Notes under the pieces: model-generated
Told to the model about the DNA's origin: nothing
The model's database searches: none
Seen by the model: only the letters and a program-made list of their open reading frames with translations
Assembly (NCBI GenBank): GCA_022827225.1
Contig: JAJDTJ010000116.1
Coordinates: 62,001-126,000 of the forward strand
Origin: Candidatus Poribacteria bacterium
GTDB taxonomy: Bacteria > Poribacteria > WGA-4E > WGA-3G
Reading direction: 5' to 3'
Length of the DNA stretch: 64,000 nt
In this document: piece by piece, positions 28,048 through 37,134 of the stretch
Position numbering within the stretch: position 1 is the first letter of the stretch
Layout: the number at the start of each line of letters is the position of its first letter
Program-made: the position numbers and the translations under genes

Positions 28048-28707
28048 ATGGCTTTTTTGAAAAAGCATCGGAAAAGGGTCATTTTTATGGGATTAATTAT
28101 CTTTTTTATCGGGGTTTTTGTCTTTTTGCAGAATAATCCGCCAAAAGAGCCAATAATCCTCTACAAAACGACCCAGCCGAGCAAACCACAAGCAAACATA
28201 GACGATACCGTTAGTTCTGATGCTCACAACCACGCTCCTGGTCAAGACCACAATCATAGTCATGACCACAACCATAACCACGATACTGCTCCAGATTTCC
28301 GCACCGCGCAGGAACCCTCAAGCAGCGACACTTATGACTGGCGGGACGATGGGACGTTTGAGGCACCACGACCCAAAAAGGATCCCTGGAAAAAGTTGGA
28401 TGCGCAGCAGCCAGATATGGAAGAATCAACCAACAACAGCGAAAACAGCGAAGTCTACCCACCTCCAAACTGGCACCTGACGAAAGATCCCGAGTTGCGT
28501 TCCACGTACTTTCGCGCTGTATTAATTAACCAGTTTGGGGATATTCCCGAGGTTCACATTGTTGCAGGATATCAGCGGAAAAGGGAACTGGGGTTACCTG
28601 TCACCATTGATGAGTATATTGAGAGTCTTGAAGCAAAATACCACCTCTGGCCGAATAAAAGTATCCTGCGGGCACTTGAAAGTCTGCGAAAGGAGAGAGA
28701 AAAATGA
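28048..28707 (+). CDS. Membrane-anchored His-rich protein with one QFGD repeat
   Basis: 219 residues, AGGAGG before ATG 28048. A transmembrane anchor (residues 11-28, VIFMGLIIFFIGVFVFL) is followed by a histidine-rich linker (DAHNHAPGQDHNHSHDHNHN, about residues 57-76), probably able to bind metal ions. The C-terminal 60 residues (LINQFGDIPEVH, YQRKRELGLPVTIDEY, LWPN) form a unit that recurs twice in the next protein. The two genes are coupled by an ATGA overlap. Unknown family. Confidence 0.72.
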   Translation: MAFLKKHRKRVIFMGLIIFFIGVFVFLQNNPPKEPIILYKTTQPSKPQANIDDTVSSDAHNHAPGQDHNHSHDHNHNHDTAPDFRTAQEPSSSDTYDWRDDGTFEAPRPKKDPWKKLDAQQPDMEESTNNSENSEVYPPPNWHLTKDPELRSTYFRAVLINQFGDIPEVHIVAGYQRKRELGLPVTIDEYIESLEAKYHLWPNKSILRALESLRKEREK

Positions 28708-29357
28708 AACGAGTTACTTCTTTCTTGCTTTTTTATTTTCTATGCTTTTGGAGTTTGCTGACACTCTTTGGCTGTGGCAATACCGAAGAGACGGAAGAAC
28801 TTGGAGCCTCGTCTTATTTGATAGCAGAACGACCTGAACCTGAAAAGACCGACGATCTAATCGATGTTCCGGAAAAATGGTATAAGACGAGAGACCCTCT
28901 CTTACGCAACGAATATTTTCTTGCCGTGCTTATCAATCAGTTCGGAGATATTCCGGAAGTTCACACCATCGCAGAATATCAGCGGAAAAGAATACTAGGG
29001 TTGCCTGTCACCGTTGAGGAGTATAACGCCTACCTCGATGCCCGGCAGCGTCTCTGGCCGAAGCAAAACCCCCCTCAAAAGCTCGGAGCGATGGAAGAAA
29101 CAGATGATCCAGAAGTTTTTGCTAAACTCTACCGTGAACAACTCATTAACCAGTTTGGAGATGTGCCAGAGATTGACATCATCGTAGAAGTTGAGAAGAA
29201 ATGGAAGGTGGGTGAAAGGGTGTCGTTGGATGAATACGTTGTTTATGCTCACGCATTGTTCCAGCTCTTTCCGAGTGAAGAAACACTACGTCAGCTCCAA
29301 GAAGCTTTATTAGTAGAGCAAGAAGAATTCAATGACTTGGATGATGAGGATGAGTAG
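28704..29357 (+). CDS. Lipoprotein with two QFGD repeats
   Basis: 217 residues. Signal with lipobox LTLFGCGN. Two copies of the unit seen in the upstream protein: LINQFGDIPEVHTIAEYQRK at about residue 75 and LINQFGDVPEIDIIVEVEKK at about residue 145, each followed by a V(T/S)xxEYxxYxxAxxxLxP segment. The first copy is closer to that of the upstream protein than the second is. It has an acidic C-terminus (DLDDEDE). Function unknown; coupling and shared repeats suggest that the two proteins act together at the cell envelope. Confidence 0.72.
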   Translation: MKRVTSFLLFYFLCFWSLLTLFGCGNTEETEELGASSYLIAERPEPEKTDDLIDVPEKWYKTRDPLLRNEYFLAVLINQFGDIPEVHTIAEYQRKRILGLPVTVEEYNAYLDARQRLWPKQNPPQKLGAMEETDDPEVFAKLYREQLINQFGDVPEIDIIVEVEKKWKVGERVSLDEYVVYAHALFQLFPSEETLRQLQEALLVEQEEFNDLDDEDE

Positions 29358-29561
29358 GTCATTTAGCCCCGACAAAACTGTTGCATCCAAATCAATAGGA
29401 TAGAGTTTCTTTATTTCCCTCTTCAGTTCCTAAAGGTGTTAAAAATAAATGCTAACATTTCAATAACAGTTAGCAATCTATCTAACTCAGAAGGCAAACG
29501 GTAAAGATCATACACGAGTTTTTACCAATTGCCCTCTTATCTATAAAAGGAGAATTTTACA

Positions 29562-29934
29562 ATGTTTAGCACATCGAGAAAGCTGCTTGGCAGCTTAACC
29601 CTTTTCACCTTTATCTTTGCTTTCGCGATTCCATTACTTGTCATGATAGAATCAGCAAAAGCAGGGCCCGAATGTAATATACGTTCGCGACCATACGACG
29701 TATTACGTCTGTCGTTGTCCTGACAGGCCCCTCTGGATAATTGTTGATTGTTGGGTTGATGAACGTAGGGAAATCGACTATATAAATCATCCGGACCCCA
29801 TAATAGTCGACTGGGAGCCGCAGCACGTTTTTCACAACGTCACGTACAACTGGCTCGACACCTGGGAGAACGTAAAGCTCAATAGCAACAGCCCTAAATG
29901 CGGGACGATAGCGAAAGTATGTGAAGAGTATTGA
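29562..29934 (+). pseudogene. Small secreted Cys-rich protein gene with a frameshift
   Basis: AAAGGAG at 29546-29552 is ideally placed before ATG 29562. The product starts with a clear signal peptide (LLGSLTLFTFIFAFAIPLLV, then AKAGPEC) but the frame stops at 29721-29723 after 53 codons. From about 29699 the +1 frame continues with sensible sequence (YYVCRCPDRPLWIIVDCW, then a Tyr/Trp/Asp-rich stretch ending VCEEY) to TGA 29932-29934. I read one gene of about 123 codons broken by a single-base shift near 29697-29700, either a real mutation or a sequencing error. The family is not recognised. Confidence 0.6.
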
Positions 29935-29964
29935 TGCGGGTTTTGCCCGTGAAGGACACTCGAT

Positions 29965-29994
29965 CAAAAAAGGGACGGCGTAAAGCCGTCCCTT
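29965..29994 (-). terminator. Rho-independent terminator of the TonB gene cluster
   Basis: Read on the minus strand: AAGGGACGGC, loop TTTAC, GCCGTCCCTT, then a T-run (29970-29965). It lies about 78 nt beyond the stop of the minus-strand TonB gene (30072). The plus strand lacks a T-run, so it acts in the minus direction. Confidence 0.85.
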
Positions 29995-30071
29995 CCTATG
30001 TTACGCTATTGTGGCAAAACCGCTAACGATTGTCCGGCGCGTTCCGAAGCACACGAAACAAATAACTCTCG

Positions 30072-30944
30072 TTAATTCGCTAACTCGAAAATAATCGGAA
30101 TTTCAAGGCGCAGGCTATTACCCGCTTGCTCTTCAGGGAAAGACGGGTACGGTATAGCGTTTCGGACAGCAACGAGTGCCGCATTATCCAACGCACTTGA
30201 ACCAGAAGAATCGGTAATGACCGGGTTCCGAATCGTTCCGTCTCTGAAAAGCGTAAATCGAACCGTCGCCGATGTCCCGTCTTCAAAGTCCCGGACACGG
30301 GGCGGGAACCGTTGCACCTGTTTTATCCGATCCCGGATCGCTTTTAAGAATGCGTTAAATGACTGTTTCGCATCGCCTAAATTGACCGAAGCGAGTTCTA
30401 AGTTACCCGGATCGTTGAATTCCACTTGTGCCATTGTCGATCCCACGTCCATCCGCTCGACGATGCTTGTGCTCTCAAATTTCGGTACTTCAAATTTCGG
30501 CATCGTTGTAACAATGCTCGCCTGTCGGGACGATGCAAACAGATTTTTGCCGATGTTAGTTGCACTCGGTGCTATCACAGGACGTGTCGGTACATCATCC
30601 GTCGGCAATGTGAAGCGTGCGTTGCCCACCGCGATTTTAGCACTCGTCGTGACAGGTTGCCCTTTAGGGGTTTGGAGCTTAGAAAATTTCGGTGGTTTCG
30701 GTTTTCGTGTTGTACGCGGCGGCGTGCGCCGTTTCGGTTTCGGTTTTGAATCTGCGACAAGGACACTTGCAAGTTTGTCGTCGTTCTTCACTAACACCGT
30801 CTTATGAATAAAGTAGATGGCACCGAAGATAATTCCGACTACATGCAATCCGATAGCAAAACTACTTGCGATTCGCATCGCTTTCTTTTTCCGTTGTTGG
30901 GCGGCTTCTCGATTCTGCCGCTGAACGTCAGTAATTGTCATCAT
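30072..30944 (-). CDS. tonB: TonB-family energy transducer
   Basis: 290 residues. Basic N-terminus, one transmembrane segment (SSFAIGLHVVGIIFGAIYFI, about residues 27-46), a Pro/Lys-rich periplasmic stretch (KPKPKRRTPPRTTRKPKPPK) and a C-terminal TonB domain (about 205-290: VRFTLFRDGTIRNPVITDSSG, LDNAALVAVRNAIPYPSFPE). It couples inner-membrane proton motive force to the outer-membrane receptor encoded upstream in the same cluster. ExbB and ExbD are not in the window. Confidence 0.88.
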   Translation of the reverse strand: MMTITDVQRQNREAAQQRKKKAMRIASSFAIGLHVVGIIFGAIYFIHKTVLVKNDDKLASVLVADSKPKPKRRTPPRTTRKPKPPKFSKLQTPKGQPVTTSAKIAVGNARFTLPTDDVPTRPVIAPSATNIGKNLFASSRQASIVTTMPKFEVPKFESTSIVERMDVGSTMAQVEFNDPGNLELASVNLGDAKQSFNAFLKAIRDRIKQVQRFPPRVRDFEDGTSATVRFTLFRDGTIRNPVITDSSGSSALDNAALVAVRNAIPYPSFPEEQAGNSLRLEIPIIFELAN

Positions 30945-30998
30945 ATTTTTCTTCTCTTGTTCCTTTCAGTATTCTATAAGGGTGCGCTATATCAGTAA

Positions 30999-31505
30999 TT
31001 AGTCTTCGTAACTCAGTAGTTTATACCTATTATCTTTCTCAACGACGGAGCCGAGAATCCTCAGTTCCCCTTTTTCACCAGCAGCGTTTTTTAACATCAA
31101 AACGGTACCCCGTAAAAGTTGGAAACCCTCATAGGTCTCTGTAGGTCTGTCAAAGCGGATGGCGATGAATTTTAGATTCTGACCGCCATAACGGGCTATC
31201 CACTTTTTCATGCCGATGTTACATTTTTTATTCAGATTCGACCACGCAAAATCACCCGGGAAATTACTTGGCGGTTGACTTGCCGGGAATGCCGGCCAGA
31301 TCCGATCCAGATATTCTTCGCGCTGCACACGCAAACGGTTCAACTGTTCTATGTCTCTGTTATTAAGCGCGTCAACGACCGCCAGGCCGAGTTGACCTGG
31401 CGAGTGTAGATTCGGTTCCTTACAGCCGACCGTACTGCTGCAAACAAGCAATACGGTCAATAGCAAGCAAGAAATGTGAACTGAGCCTTCACTAATTCTG
31501 CGCAC
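30999..31505 (-). CDS. Lipoprotein of the TonB cluster
   Basis: 168 residues with a lipoprotein signal (LLLTVLLVCSSTVGCKEP). The mature part has VVDALNNRDIEQLNRLRV, a FIAIRFDRP strand and a GTVLMLKN strand, reminiscent of small NTF2-like or DUF4878-type folds, but I do not recognise a family. Its start overlaps the end of the beta-helix gene by 14 nt, so the two are translated together. Confidence 0.65.
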   Translation of the reverse strand: MRRISEGSVHISCLLLTVLLVCSSTVGCKEPNLHSPGQLGLAVVDALNNRDIEQLNRLRVQREEYLDRIWPAFPASQPPSNFPGDFAWSNLNKKCNIGMKKWIARYGGQNLKFIAIRFDRPTETYEGFQLLRGTVLMLKNAAGEKGELRILGSVVEKDNRYKLLSYED

Positions 31506-32856
31506 TCGTTGTCCACCCTGATAACCAGTTGTTGGACGGGCTTACAGCACCGATAAAGTTAACCGGTTCAAAGAACCCATCAGACGGCGGTGATGCTGCG
31601 GAAACAGCATTCGCACCGGCACCCGGTGTGAAGTTCGGAGCCGTTTTGCTGAACGGATTCGCCAAGCCTGGGTCTGCCGCTTTGTTTCCGTTATCGGCGG
31701 CATAACCGGCTTCGTCAAACCCATCATCGTCTTTTTCGTCGCCGAAATTGGCTTTACCATTTTCAAAGAAAACACTGTTTTTGACGACCAGATCGCCGCT
31801 CTCCGCTTGCGCAATAGACGACTCGCCGTCAATGTCGAGTCCGATTTTGTTGAAACCCGTGACAATGAAATTGGCGTACGTGCCAGCCGCACCTTCACGG
31901 ATCAGCATACCGTTGTCGCTTTCCGGTCCAGCCGGATCCCCGACGAGCGTTACGTTATAGATCGTTGCAGCGGAACGCGGGGTCGCCTCGTTATTTTTAC
32001 TGCTGTTATCAACTTCAAACCCGTTATCTGCATCATCACCATACTGCTGGGCAACCCAGAATTGACCTTTACCTGTCCAACCGTCTGTCCAGTCAAAGGA
32101 GTCGTCTCGGGCACCCGTCACGACAGCATACTTAAGATTGACAGTGCCACCGAAGAACTCAATGCCATCATCTTGGTTCATGTGGACTTGGATGTACTCT
32201 GCGACCGTACCGGATCCGACACCTTGGAAGGCGATACCGTTCAGTTCGTTATCTGGGCTGAATTCGATACCGGCGTATTCGAGACGGACATAGCGCAGTG
32301 TACCGCTGCTATCAGCAGGATTGTTTCCGCCAAAGGCACCAGTATTGCCTTCACCGAAGGTTACACCTTGGTTCGTCGGCGCGCTACCGTTGATAATCAA
32401 GCCGCCCCACTGTCCACGTGCCCGACTACCAATTGCAGCGTCACTTGACATAATAATGGGCGCATCCGCTGTACCGTTTGCCATAATTTTAGAGCCTTGA
32501 GCGATAATCAGTGTACCGTTGCTCGCTTGCTCACCGAAGATTTCAACACCCGGTTCAATCGTTAACGTTGCACCGCCTTCAACAAACACGGCACCCTTCA
32601 GGAGATAATCGTAATCCGCCGAGAGCGTCCTGTCGGCCTTCAATTTACCTTCAAGAACGACGACTTGGCGACCATCGACTTCAATGGTCTCTTCCACGAT
32701 ACCAGTGTCTTCTGTATCGTCGATCTCCTCATCACTTCCACAACCGACAAAAGCCAACGTTATGCCAACTGCGAAAATGGCGATTAACTGGAACAGCCAA
32801 TTCTGATACGAACCCCGTTTTCCACTGAAAACAGGGGTAGACCCAATATTTAACAT
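31492..32856 (-). CDS. Surface lipoprotein, right-handed beta-helix
   Basis: 454 residues. The N-terminal signal ends at a lipobox-like TLAFVGCGSDEE. After an acidic linker come parallel beta-helix rungs with GxIxxxGSxxxPI periodicity (LTIEPGVEIFGEQ, GTLIIAQGSKIMANGTADAPI, GGLIINGSAP, LRYVRLEYAG, LKYAVVTGARDD). This resembles proteins that accompany TonB-dependent receptors with carboxypeptidase-like N-terminal domains in Bacteroidetes and other groups. It is probably outer-membrane anchored; ligand unknown. AAGGAG lies 12 nt before the start. Confidence 0.8.
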   Translation of the reverse strand: MLNIGSTPVFSGKRGSYQNWLFQLIAIFAVGITLAFVGCGSDEEIDDTEDTGIVEETIEVDGRQVVVLEGKLKADRTLSADYDYLLKGAVFVEGGATLTIEPGVEIFGEQASNGTLIIAQGSKIMANGTADAPIIMSSDAAIGSRARGQWGGLIINGSAPTNQGVTFGEGNTGAFGGNNPADSSGTLRYVRLEYAGIEFSPDNELNGIAFQGVGSGTVAEYIQVHMNQDDGIEFFGGTVNLKYAVVTGARDDSFDWTDGWTGKGQFWVAQQYGDDADNGFEVDNSSKNNEATPRSAATIYNVTLVGDPAGPESDNGMLIREGAAGTYANFIVTGFNKIGLDIDGESSIAQAESGDLVVKNSVFFENGKANFGDEKDDDGFDEAGYAADNGNKAADPGLANPFSKTAPNFTPGAGANAVSAASPPSDGFFEPVNFIGAVSPSNNWLSGWTTSAQN

Positions 32857-33252
32857 TAGCTAACTAAGCTCCTTTTTTGTTTTTTCGAGTCCTAACCGCT
32901 ATTGCGGACAGGCACTCATCATCGCGATTCAGCGATCCAAATCGCTATTACTTTTTTTTACGTCGCTGTTATAGATTCCCTCGTTATTAAAGGATACCCA
33001 TAAATTGTTGCAGAAAATTGACAATATTATGATTTTTTTTTACTTTAGGAATGGCTATTGGCTATCGGCTTTCAGCCGTTAGTAACAAGAGGTTTTTGAT
33101 TATATGGCTTTCGGCTTTCGGCTCTCAGCAATAAGAGGTTTTTGATTAAACTAACCTCTCTTTGCTGACTGCTGACTGCTGACTGCTGATGGCTAATTAA
33201 CAGAAGTCCTCTTGCTGACGGTTTCCGACGGCTGACGACTGACCGCTATACG
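32857..33252. repeat. Repeat-rich intergenic stretch with GCTGACTGCTGA runs
   Basis: Between the receptor and beta-helix genes (about 400 bp). It contains tandem CTGACTG units at about 33165-33192, two copies of CAATAAGAGG/AACAAGAGGTTTTTGAT, and several TCGGCTTTCGG/TCAGCCG segments able to pair with each other. These are the CTGAC/GGCTTT type of short repeats also scattered near 9 kb, 36.4 kb and 42.5 kb. No gene is seen. Confidence 0.6.
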
Positions 33253-36096
33253 CTACAGATTGTAACTTACGCCGAGCGAGAAAGACCTCCCAATTTTGTA
33301 ACGGAGGTAATCTGCGTCTCCCATCTTATAGTAAACGTCTGGATTCAGTAGGTTCTTCGCCGAGAAACTTAACTTGAAGTAACCCGCAACGACTCGACTG
33401 AAACTGGCATCCAATTGACCGCGTGCCTGTTCATACACGTCCGGTACCCCGTGGTTCCCCACTTCAGAAAGCCTACTTCCAAAGATGTTATATGCGATCG
33501 CACTGGAAACCCCCCAATTAGGATCTTCATAACCGACGGAGACGTTGAAAATGTATGGGCATTGTCCTTGCAGTGGACGTTCGGAAGAAGTCTGAATCCC
33601 GACCCCCTCCGGCAAGACCACCTGTGAGGAGATCAGCGCAGCGTTGGTGTTAATCGAGAAATTGCTTAAAGCCGCTGTAATAACACCCAAATTCTGGCGA
33701 GCCTCTAATTCTAAACCGTAGTTGTGCGCACCTTCGGCGTTTTCATAAGTGATTCGGACCTCCGCTTGCGGTTGAACGATCTGCTCAATCGGTTTTTGGA
33801 ACCGTTTATAGAACGCACTGATCGCCACGACACCCCCGATCTGTGGGAAGACTTCCCAACGGAAATCGAAATTGTCGATCTGTGTCCGCTCCAAATCCGG
33901 GTTACCGAGAATCGTTCTACCGCCCACAAAATCTGTAAATTCAAAGGGGGCAAGTTCACGGAAATCGGGACGCGTAATCGTTCGCGATGCAGCGAAACGC
34001 AGGTTCATCCGCTCTGCTATACGATACGTTACATTCAGGCCCGGCAGCCAATCAAGCGTTTCCAAGTTTGCCTTAATCTCCGTGCGCGTCGCAGCGAACG
34101 GATCAAACGTCGTAACCGCCTGGTCCGAAGATTCCAATCGGACACCGCTCATCACTTGCCATTTCGGACTCAGCGGCAGGTCAAGCATCAGGTACCCTGA
34201 ATAAATATTGTGGTCTGCGAGGTAGTTATCCGTAGAACGCGTTGATTCACGCAACTCAAAGACACGCGGTGCGATGTTTTCGGATTGGAAGAGTATCTCC
34301 GGCGGGTCGGATAAGTCCACAACAGCGTCCACCTGATCCGAAGGTAAGAATCTAAATCTGCGTACATCAAATGTCCGTGCTCTATCTCGTAGCAACCCAC
34401 CAAACTTGAAAAGTCCATCTGTGCCGATCGGAACCTTCCAGTCAACGCGGGCGTTATACTCGTTGTCCTCAAGATCAAAGAAAAATCGGCTTCCACTGTG
34501 TGTGACATCGCGGAACACGAAACCGTTATCTCTCTCTTCATAGATATTCTCGCGTGTATCAGGTTCATCGCGTGAGGCGCGCGAATAGGTGAGCCGCCAC
34601 TCCATAGACACACTCGGTTGCGCGGGCTCCTCTAATTCCGGTCCGCGAAAGTTGAAATCGTGCGTCCCTGCTAACTGCCCAGAGAAAAGTTGGCGTTCAA
34701 CGTATCGGAGGCGTGTACTCTCCATATCCGTGTTCCTGTCAGCGTTGAAACCCTCCCACGTTCGGATCTCATCTTCCGCCGTATGCGTGAAAAGTGAGCG
34801 GAGGTTGACCTGATGTTGCGGTGAAAAACGGAGACTCGTGTTTAGGACCGTCCCCCAATCTACCTCGTTCCCGGTGCGTTCAACGTTGTACGAGGTTACG
34901 GGTGAAAGCGTCTCGTTAAGACCAAGGCGGAAGGCGTTACGAACCTGCGTGCCGTAACTGTGGCTGTTGCCGTAGGAGATGACACCTAAGTAACCGAACT
35001 CCTTACCGAAAACGGTATTACTGTTACCGAGACTGAATTTATAACTTTGGTTGACTGGTATTGTTATCGACTCCGGCGACCAAACGTTCTCAAAAGATCG
35101 TCCAAACTCCTGAATCTTCTCCTGTGTAAAACCTGCAGTCGTAAAACGTCCACGCTCACGAATCGGTGTATCGCCTGCCTCATCTTGAATAACACTCGGG
35201 AGTGCCCGCGAACCGTCATCAAACCCTAAAAAATCGAAATCGCCACCCGGATACGTCAAACCGTCTTGTCCAGTTGCCTGTGTGTTGAAACCTGTTGACA
35301 TAGACAAAGACATCGTTAATTCTTCAGGAAAATCTTTAGTGAATACTTGCACCGAACCGCCAGCAAAACCCCCCGGTTGGTCGGGTGAAAAAGTCTTTAC
35401 GGTCTGCAAACTCGCCAGCAGGCTCGCCGGAAAAATATCCATCGGTACGACCCGCCTGTTCGGTTCCGGACTCGGAATTTCGACGTTGTTGAGGAGTGTA
35501 TTACTATAGCGTTCACCCAATCCCCGTACAAACACATAGCGTCCCCCAACAATGCTTACCCCTGTTACCTGTTTAATCGCCTCACCTGCAGACGATGCCG
35601 GAAGTCGGCTCATCTCTTCTGTACTAATACTGTCTTCAATACGTGAACTGCGCATCCGTTGTTCGAGCAACCCGCGCTCACTTGCTTGACTCAGTTGTAC
35701 CGGCATCTTAATCGCATCAAGTTTTAGCACTTGCGGGACCAGTAACATTTGAATCGGTTCTGGTGTCTCTCCGACTTTCACTTCAAACTCAGGAACGGTA
35801 TACGTGTTATAAAACGGGGCAGTCGCTTGAATCCTGTAACTACCCGCCGGTAAATCCAACGCAAACGCACCCGTTTCATCAGTTGTTACTCGGATCTGCG
35901 TATCAGCAACCCGAATTGTAACTTCTGTAAGCGGAACACCGGTTTCACTATCGACGACGATACCGGTTACACTGACGTGTTGTTGCGTTTCATGGCTATC
36001 AGCACTCACTTCGCAGAGCGCGAGTAATGTGCCGATGACTAAAAGCAACAGCCCCATACAAAAGCGTCCGCTGAAGGATAGAGATCGCAAACCCAT
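33253..36096 (-). CDS. TonB-dependent outer-membrane receptor with CarboxypepD_reg-like domain
   Basis: About 947 residues from the ATG complementary to 36094-36096, which has GAGAGGA about 8 nt upstream; the ATG at 36114 lacks a site. Signal peptide LSFSGRFCMGLLLLVIGTLL. Residues about 45-120 form a carboxypeptidase-regulatory-like beta-sandwich (VSVTGIVVDSETGVPLTEVT). The plug domain has SASERGLLEQR, EAIKQVTGVSIVGGRYVFVRGLGERYS; the barrel follows, ending in YKIGRSFSLGVSYNL with the usual aromatic terminus. It imports a large substrate with TonB help. The two-gene context (beta-helix plus receptor) suggests carbohydrate or another scavenged ligand. Confidence 0.92.
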   Translation of the reverse strand: MGLRSLSFSGRFCMGLLLLVIGTLLALCEVSADSHETQQHVSVTGIVVDSETGVPLTEVTIRVADTQIRVTTDETGAFALDLPAGSYRIQATAPFYNTYTVPEFEVKVGETPEPIQMLLVPQVLKLDAIKMPVQLSQASERGLLEQRMRSSRIEDSISTEEMSRLPASSAGEAIKQVTGVSIVGGRYVFVRGLGERYSNTLLNNVEIPSPEPNRRVVPMDIFPASLLASLQTVKTFSPDQPGGFAGGSVQVFTKDFPEELTMSLSMSTGFNTQATGQDGLTYPGGDFDFLGFDDGSRALPSVIQDEAGDTPIRERGRFTTAGFTQEKIQEFGRSFENVWSPESITIPVNQSYKFSLGNSNTVFGKEFGYLGVISYGNSHSYGTQVRNAFRLGLNETLSPVTSYNVERTGNEVDWGTVLNTSLRFSPQHQVNLRSLFTHTAEDEIRTWEGFNADRNTDMESTRLRYVERQLFSGQLAGTHDFNFRGPELEEPAQPSVSMEWRLTYSRASRDEPDTRENIYEERDNGFVFRDVTHSGSRFFFDLEDNEYNARVDWKVPIGTDGLFKFGGLLRDRARTFDVRRFRFLPSDQVDAVVDLSDPPEILFQSENIAPRVFELRESTRSTDNYLADHNIYSGYLMLDLPLSPKWQVMSGVRLESSDQAVTTFDPFAATRTEIKANLETLDWLPGLNVTYRIAERMNLRFAASRTITRPDFRELAPFEFTDFVGGRTILGNPDLERTQIDNFDFRWEVFPQIGGVVAISAFYKRFQKPIEQIVQPQAEVRITYENAEGAHNYGLELEARQNLGVITAALSNFSINTNAALISSQVVLPEGVGIQTSSERPLQGQCPYIFNVSVGYEDPNWGVSSAIAYNIFGSRLSEVGNHGVPDVYEQARGQLDASFSRVVAGYFKLSFSAKNLLNPDVYYKMGDADYLRYKIGRSFSLGVSYNL

Positions 36097-36124
36097 ATTA
36101 AGAAGTCCTCTCATATTATTTTTT

Positions 36125-36251
36125 AGGACTTACGCAGGTTGCTCTTTTGTAGAATAGGAGACCGTTAGTCTCCTGTTCACTGAGAACGTTTCTGTTTTTT
36201 CAGAGTTCACCCGCTAACGAAACGTCATATCGTCAAAATTGCGTAAGTCCT
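36125..36251. repeat. MITE-like repeat, GACTTACGCA family (copy C, best preserved)
   Basis: Perfect 12-bp terminal inverted repeats: AGGACTTACGCA at 36125-36136 and TGCGTAAGTCCT at 36240-36251, total 127 bp. Inside lies an imperfect hairpin GGAGACCGTTAGTCTCC. It stands directly upstream of the receptor gene on the minus strand and probably affects that promoter. Confidence 0.8.
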
Positions 36252-36369
36252 GTTTTTTATCCTTTTAGGCAAGTTTGAAATCTTCAGAAGAATTGTAACA
36301 CCCGAATGCAACAAAAATGTGTTATTTTTTTGCCAAAAAAATAGAAAAGATACTGAGGACACAGTTAAC

Positions 36370-36478
36370 AGGACGCAGTTATCAGTTACAAGAGATTTCT
36401 GATAATCCCAACGCCTCTTCCTGATAACTGAAAGATTTTTTTCGTAAAAAAAATCGTACTGACAACTGAAAACTATTA
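36370..36478. repeat. Dispersed hairpin repeat, GATTTTTTT family
   Basis: TTATCAGTTAC, then CTGATAACTGAAAG, a hairpin GATTTTTTT-CGT-AAAAAAAATC (about 36434-36455) and GTACTGACAACTGAAAAC. The same order of parts occurs at 8984-9165 and 42520-42765. The rest of the 36252-36551 gap is AT-rich with no gene. Confidence 0.6.
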
Positions 36479-36551
36479 ACCTTGCTATTTTCTTAGATAA
36501 ATCTTATAATAATTGAGCGTACGCTGTTAAGTTATATCGGAGGTAGATTAG

Positions 36552-37130
36552 ATGATAAGCGAACTGCTGCGGAAAAGCACTCATTTAGCAGGACTTACCC
36601 TACCGGTTATCTATCTCTTCTTGGATAAACCGACGATGTTAATTTTAGTCGGGCTGCTAACAGGGTTTGCGTTTACGGTGGAATTGGCGAAATGGTGCTC
36701 GCCGCGTTTCGCGGACATCTTCTTCCGAACCCTTACGCCGCTTCTCCGCAGCCACGAGCGTAAAGGCGCAGTAACAGGAGCGACCTATTATCTGGTGAGC
36801 GTTTTTCTGTCCATTCTCTTTTTTGCGAAGGTGCTTGCGCTTGTCTGTATCTTTTTTATGATATTCGGGGATATGGCAGCTGCACTGGTCGGCAAAATGT
36901 GGGGCAAAACGAAACTCATCGCCGGAAAGAGTTTGGAGGGGAGCGCCGCCTGTTTCATTGTTTGCGTCACAATTGCGCTCGTCAAATTGAACCCTATTAT
37001 AGCGGTCATCGGGGCATTGGTTGCTACACTTGTTGAACTCATCCCGTTCCCGATTGACGATAATCTCACTGTTCCGCTTATCTCAGGCGCGGTCATGCAC
37101 TTTCTAATGAATAGCACATTCAGTTTTTAG
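36552..37130 (+). CDS. Polyprenol/phytol/dolichol kinase-like integral membrane protein
   Basis: 192 residues, GGAGG before ATG 36552. MISELLRKSTHLAGL at the start (RKxxH), five to six hydrophobic segments, and the blocks RKGAVTGATYY, IFGDMAAALVGKMWGKTKL and GKSLEGSAACF match the CTP-dependent kinase fold of dolichol kinase, VTE5 and Dgk1. It should phosphorylate a lipid alcohol at the membrane; which one is unknown. A MalK-like ATPase starts 4 nt after its stop. Confidence 0.8.
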   Translation: MISELLRKSTHLAGLTLPVIYLFLDKPTMLILVGLLTGFAFTVELAKWCSPRFADIFFRTLTPLLRSHERKGAVTGATYYLVSVFLSILFFAKVLALVCIFFMIFGDMAAALVGKMWGKTKLIAGKSLEGSAACFIVCVTIALVKLNPIIAVIGALVATLVELIPFPIDDNLTVPLISGAVMHFLMNSTFSF

Positions 37131-37134
37131 TTCT

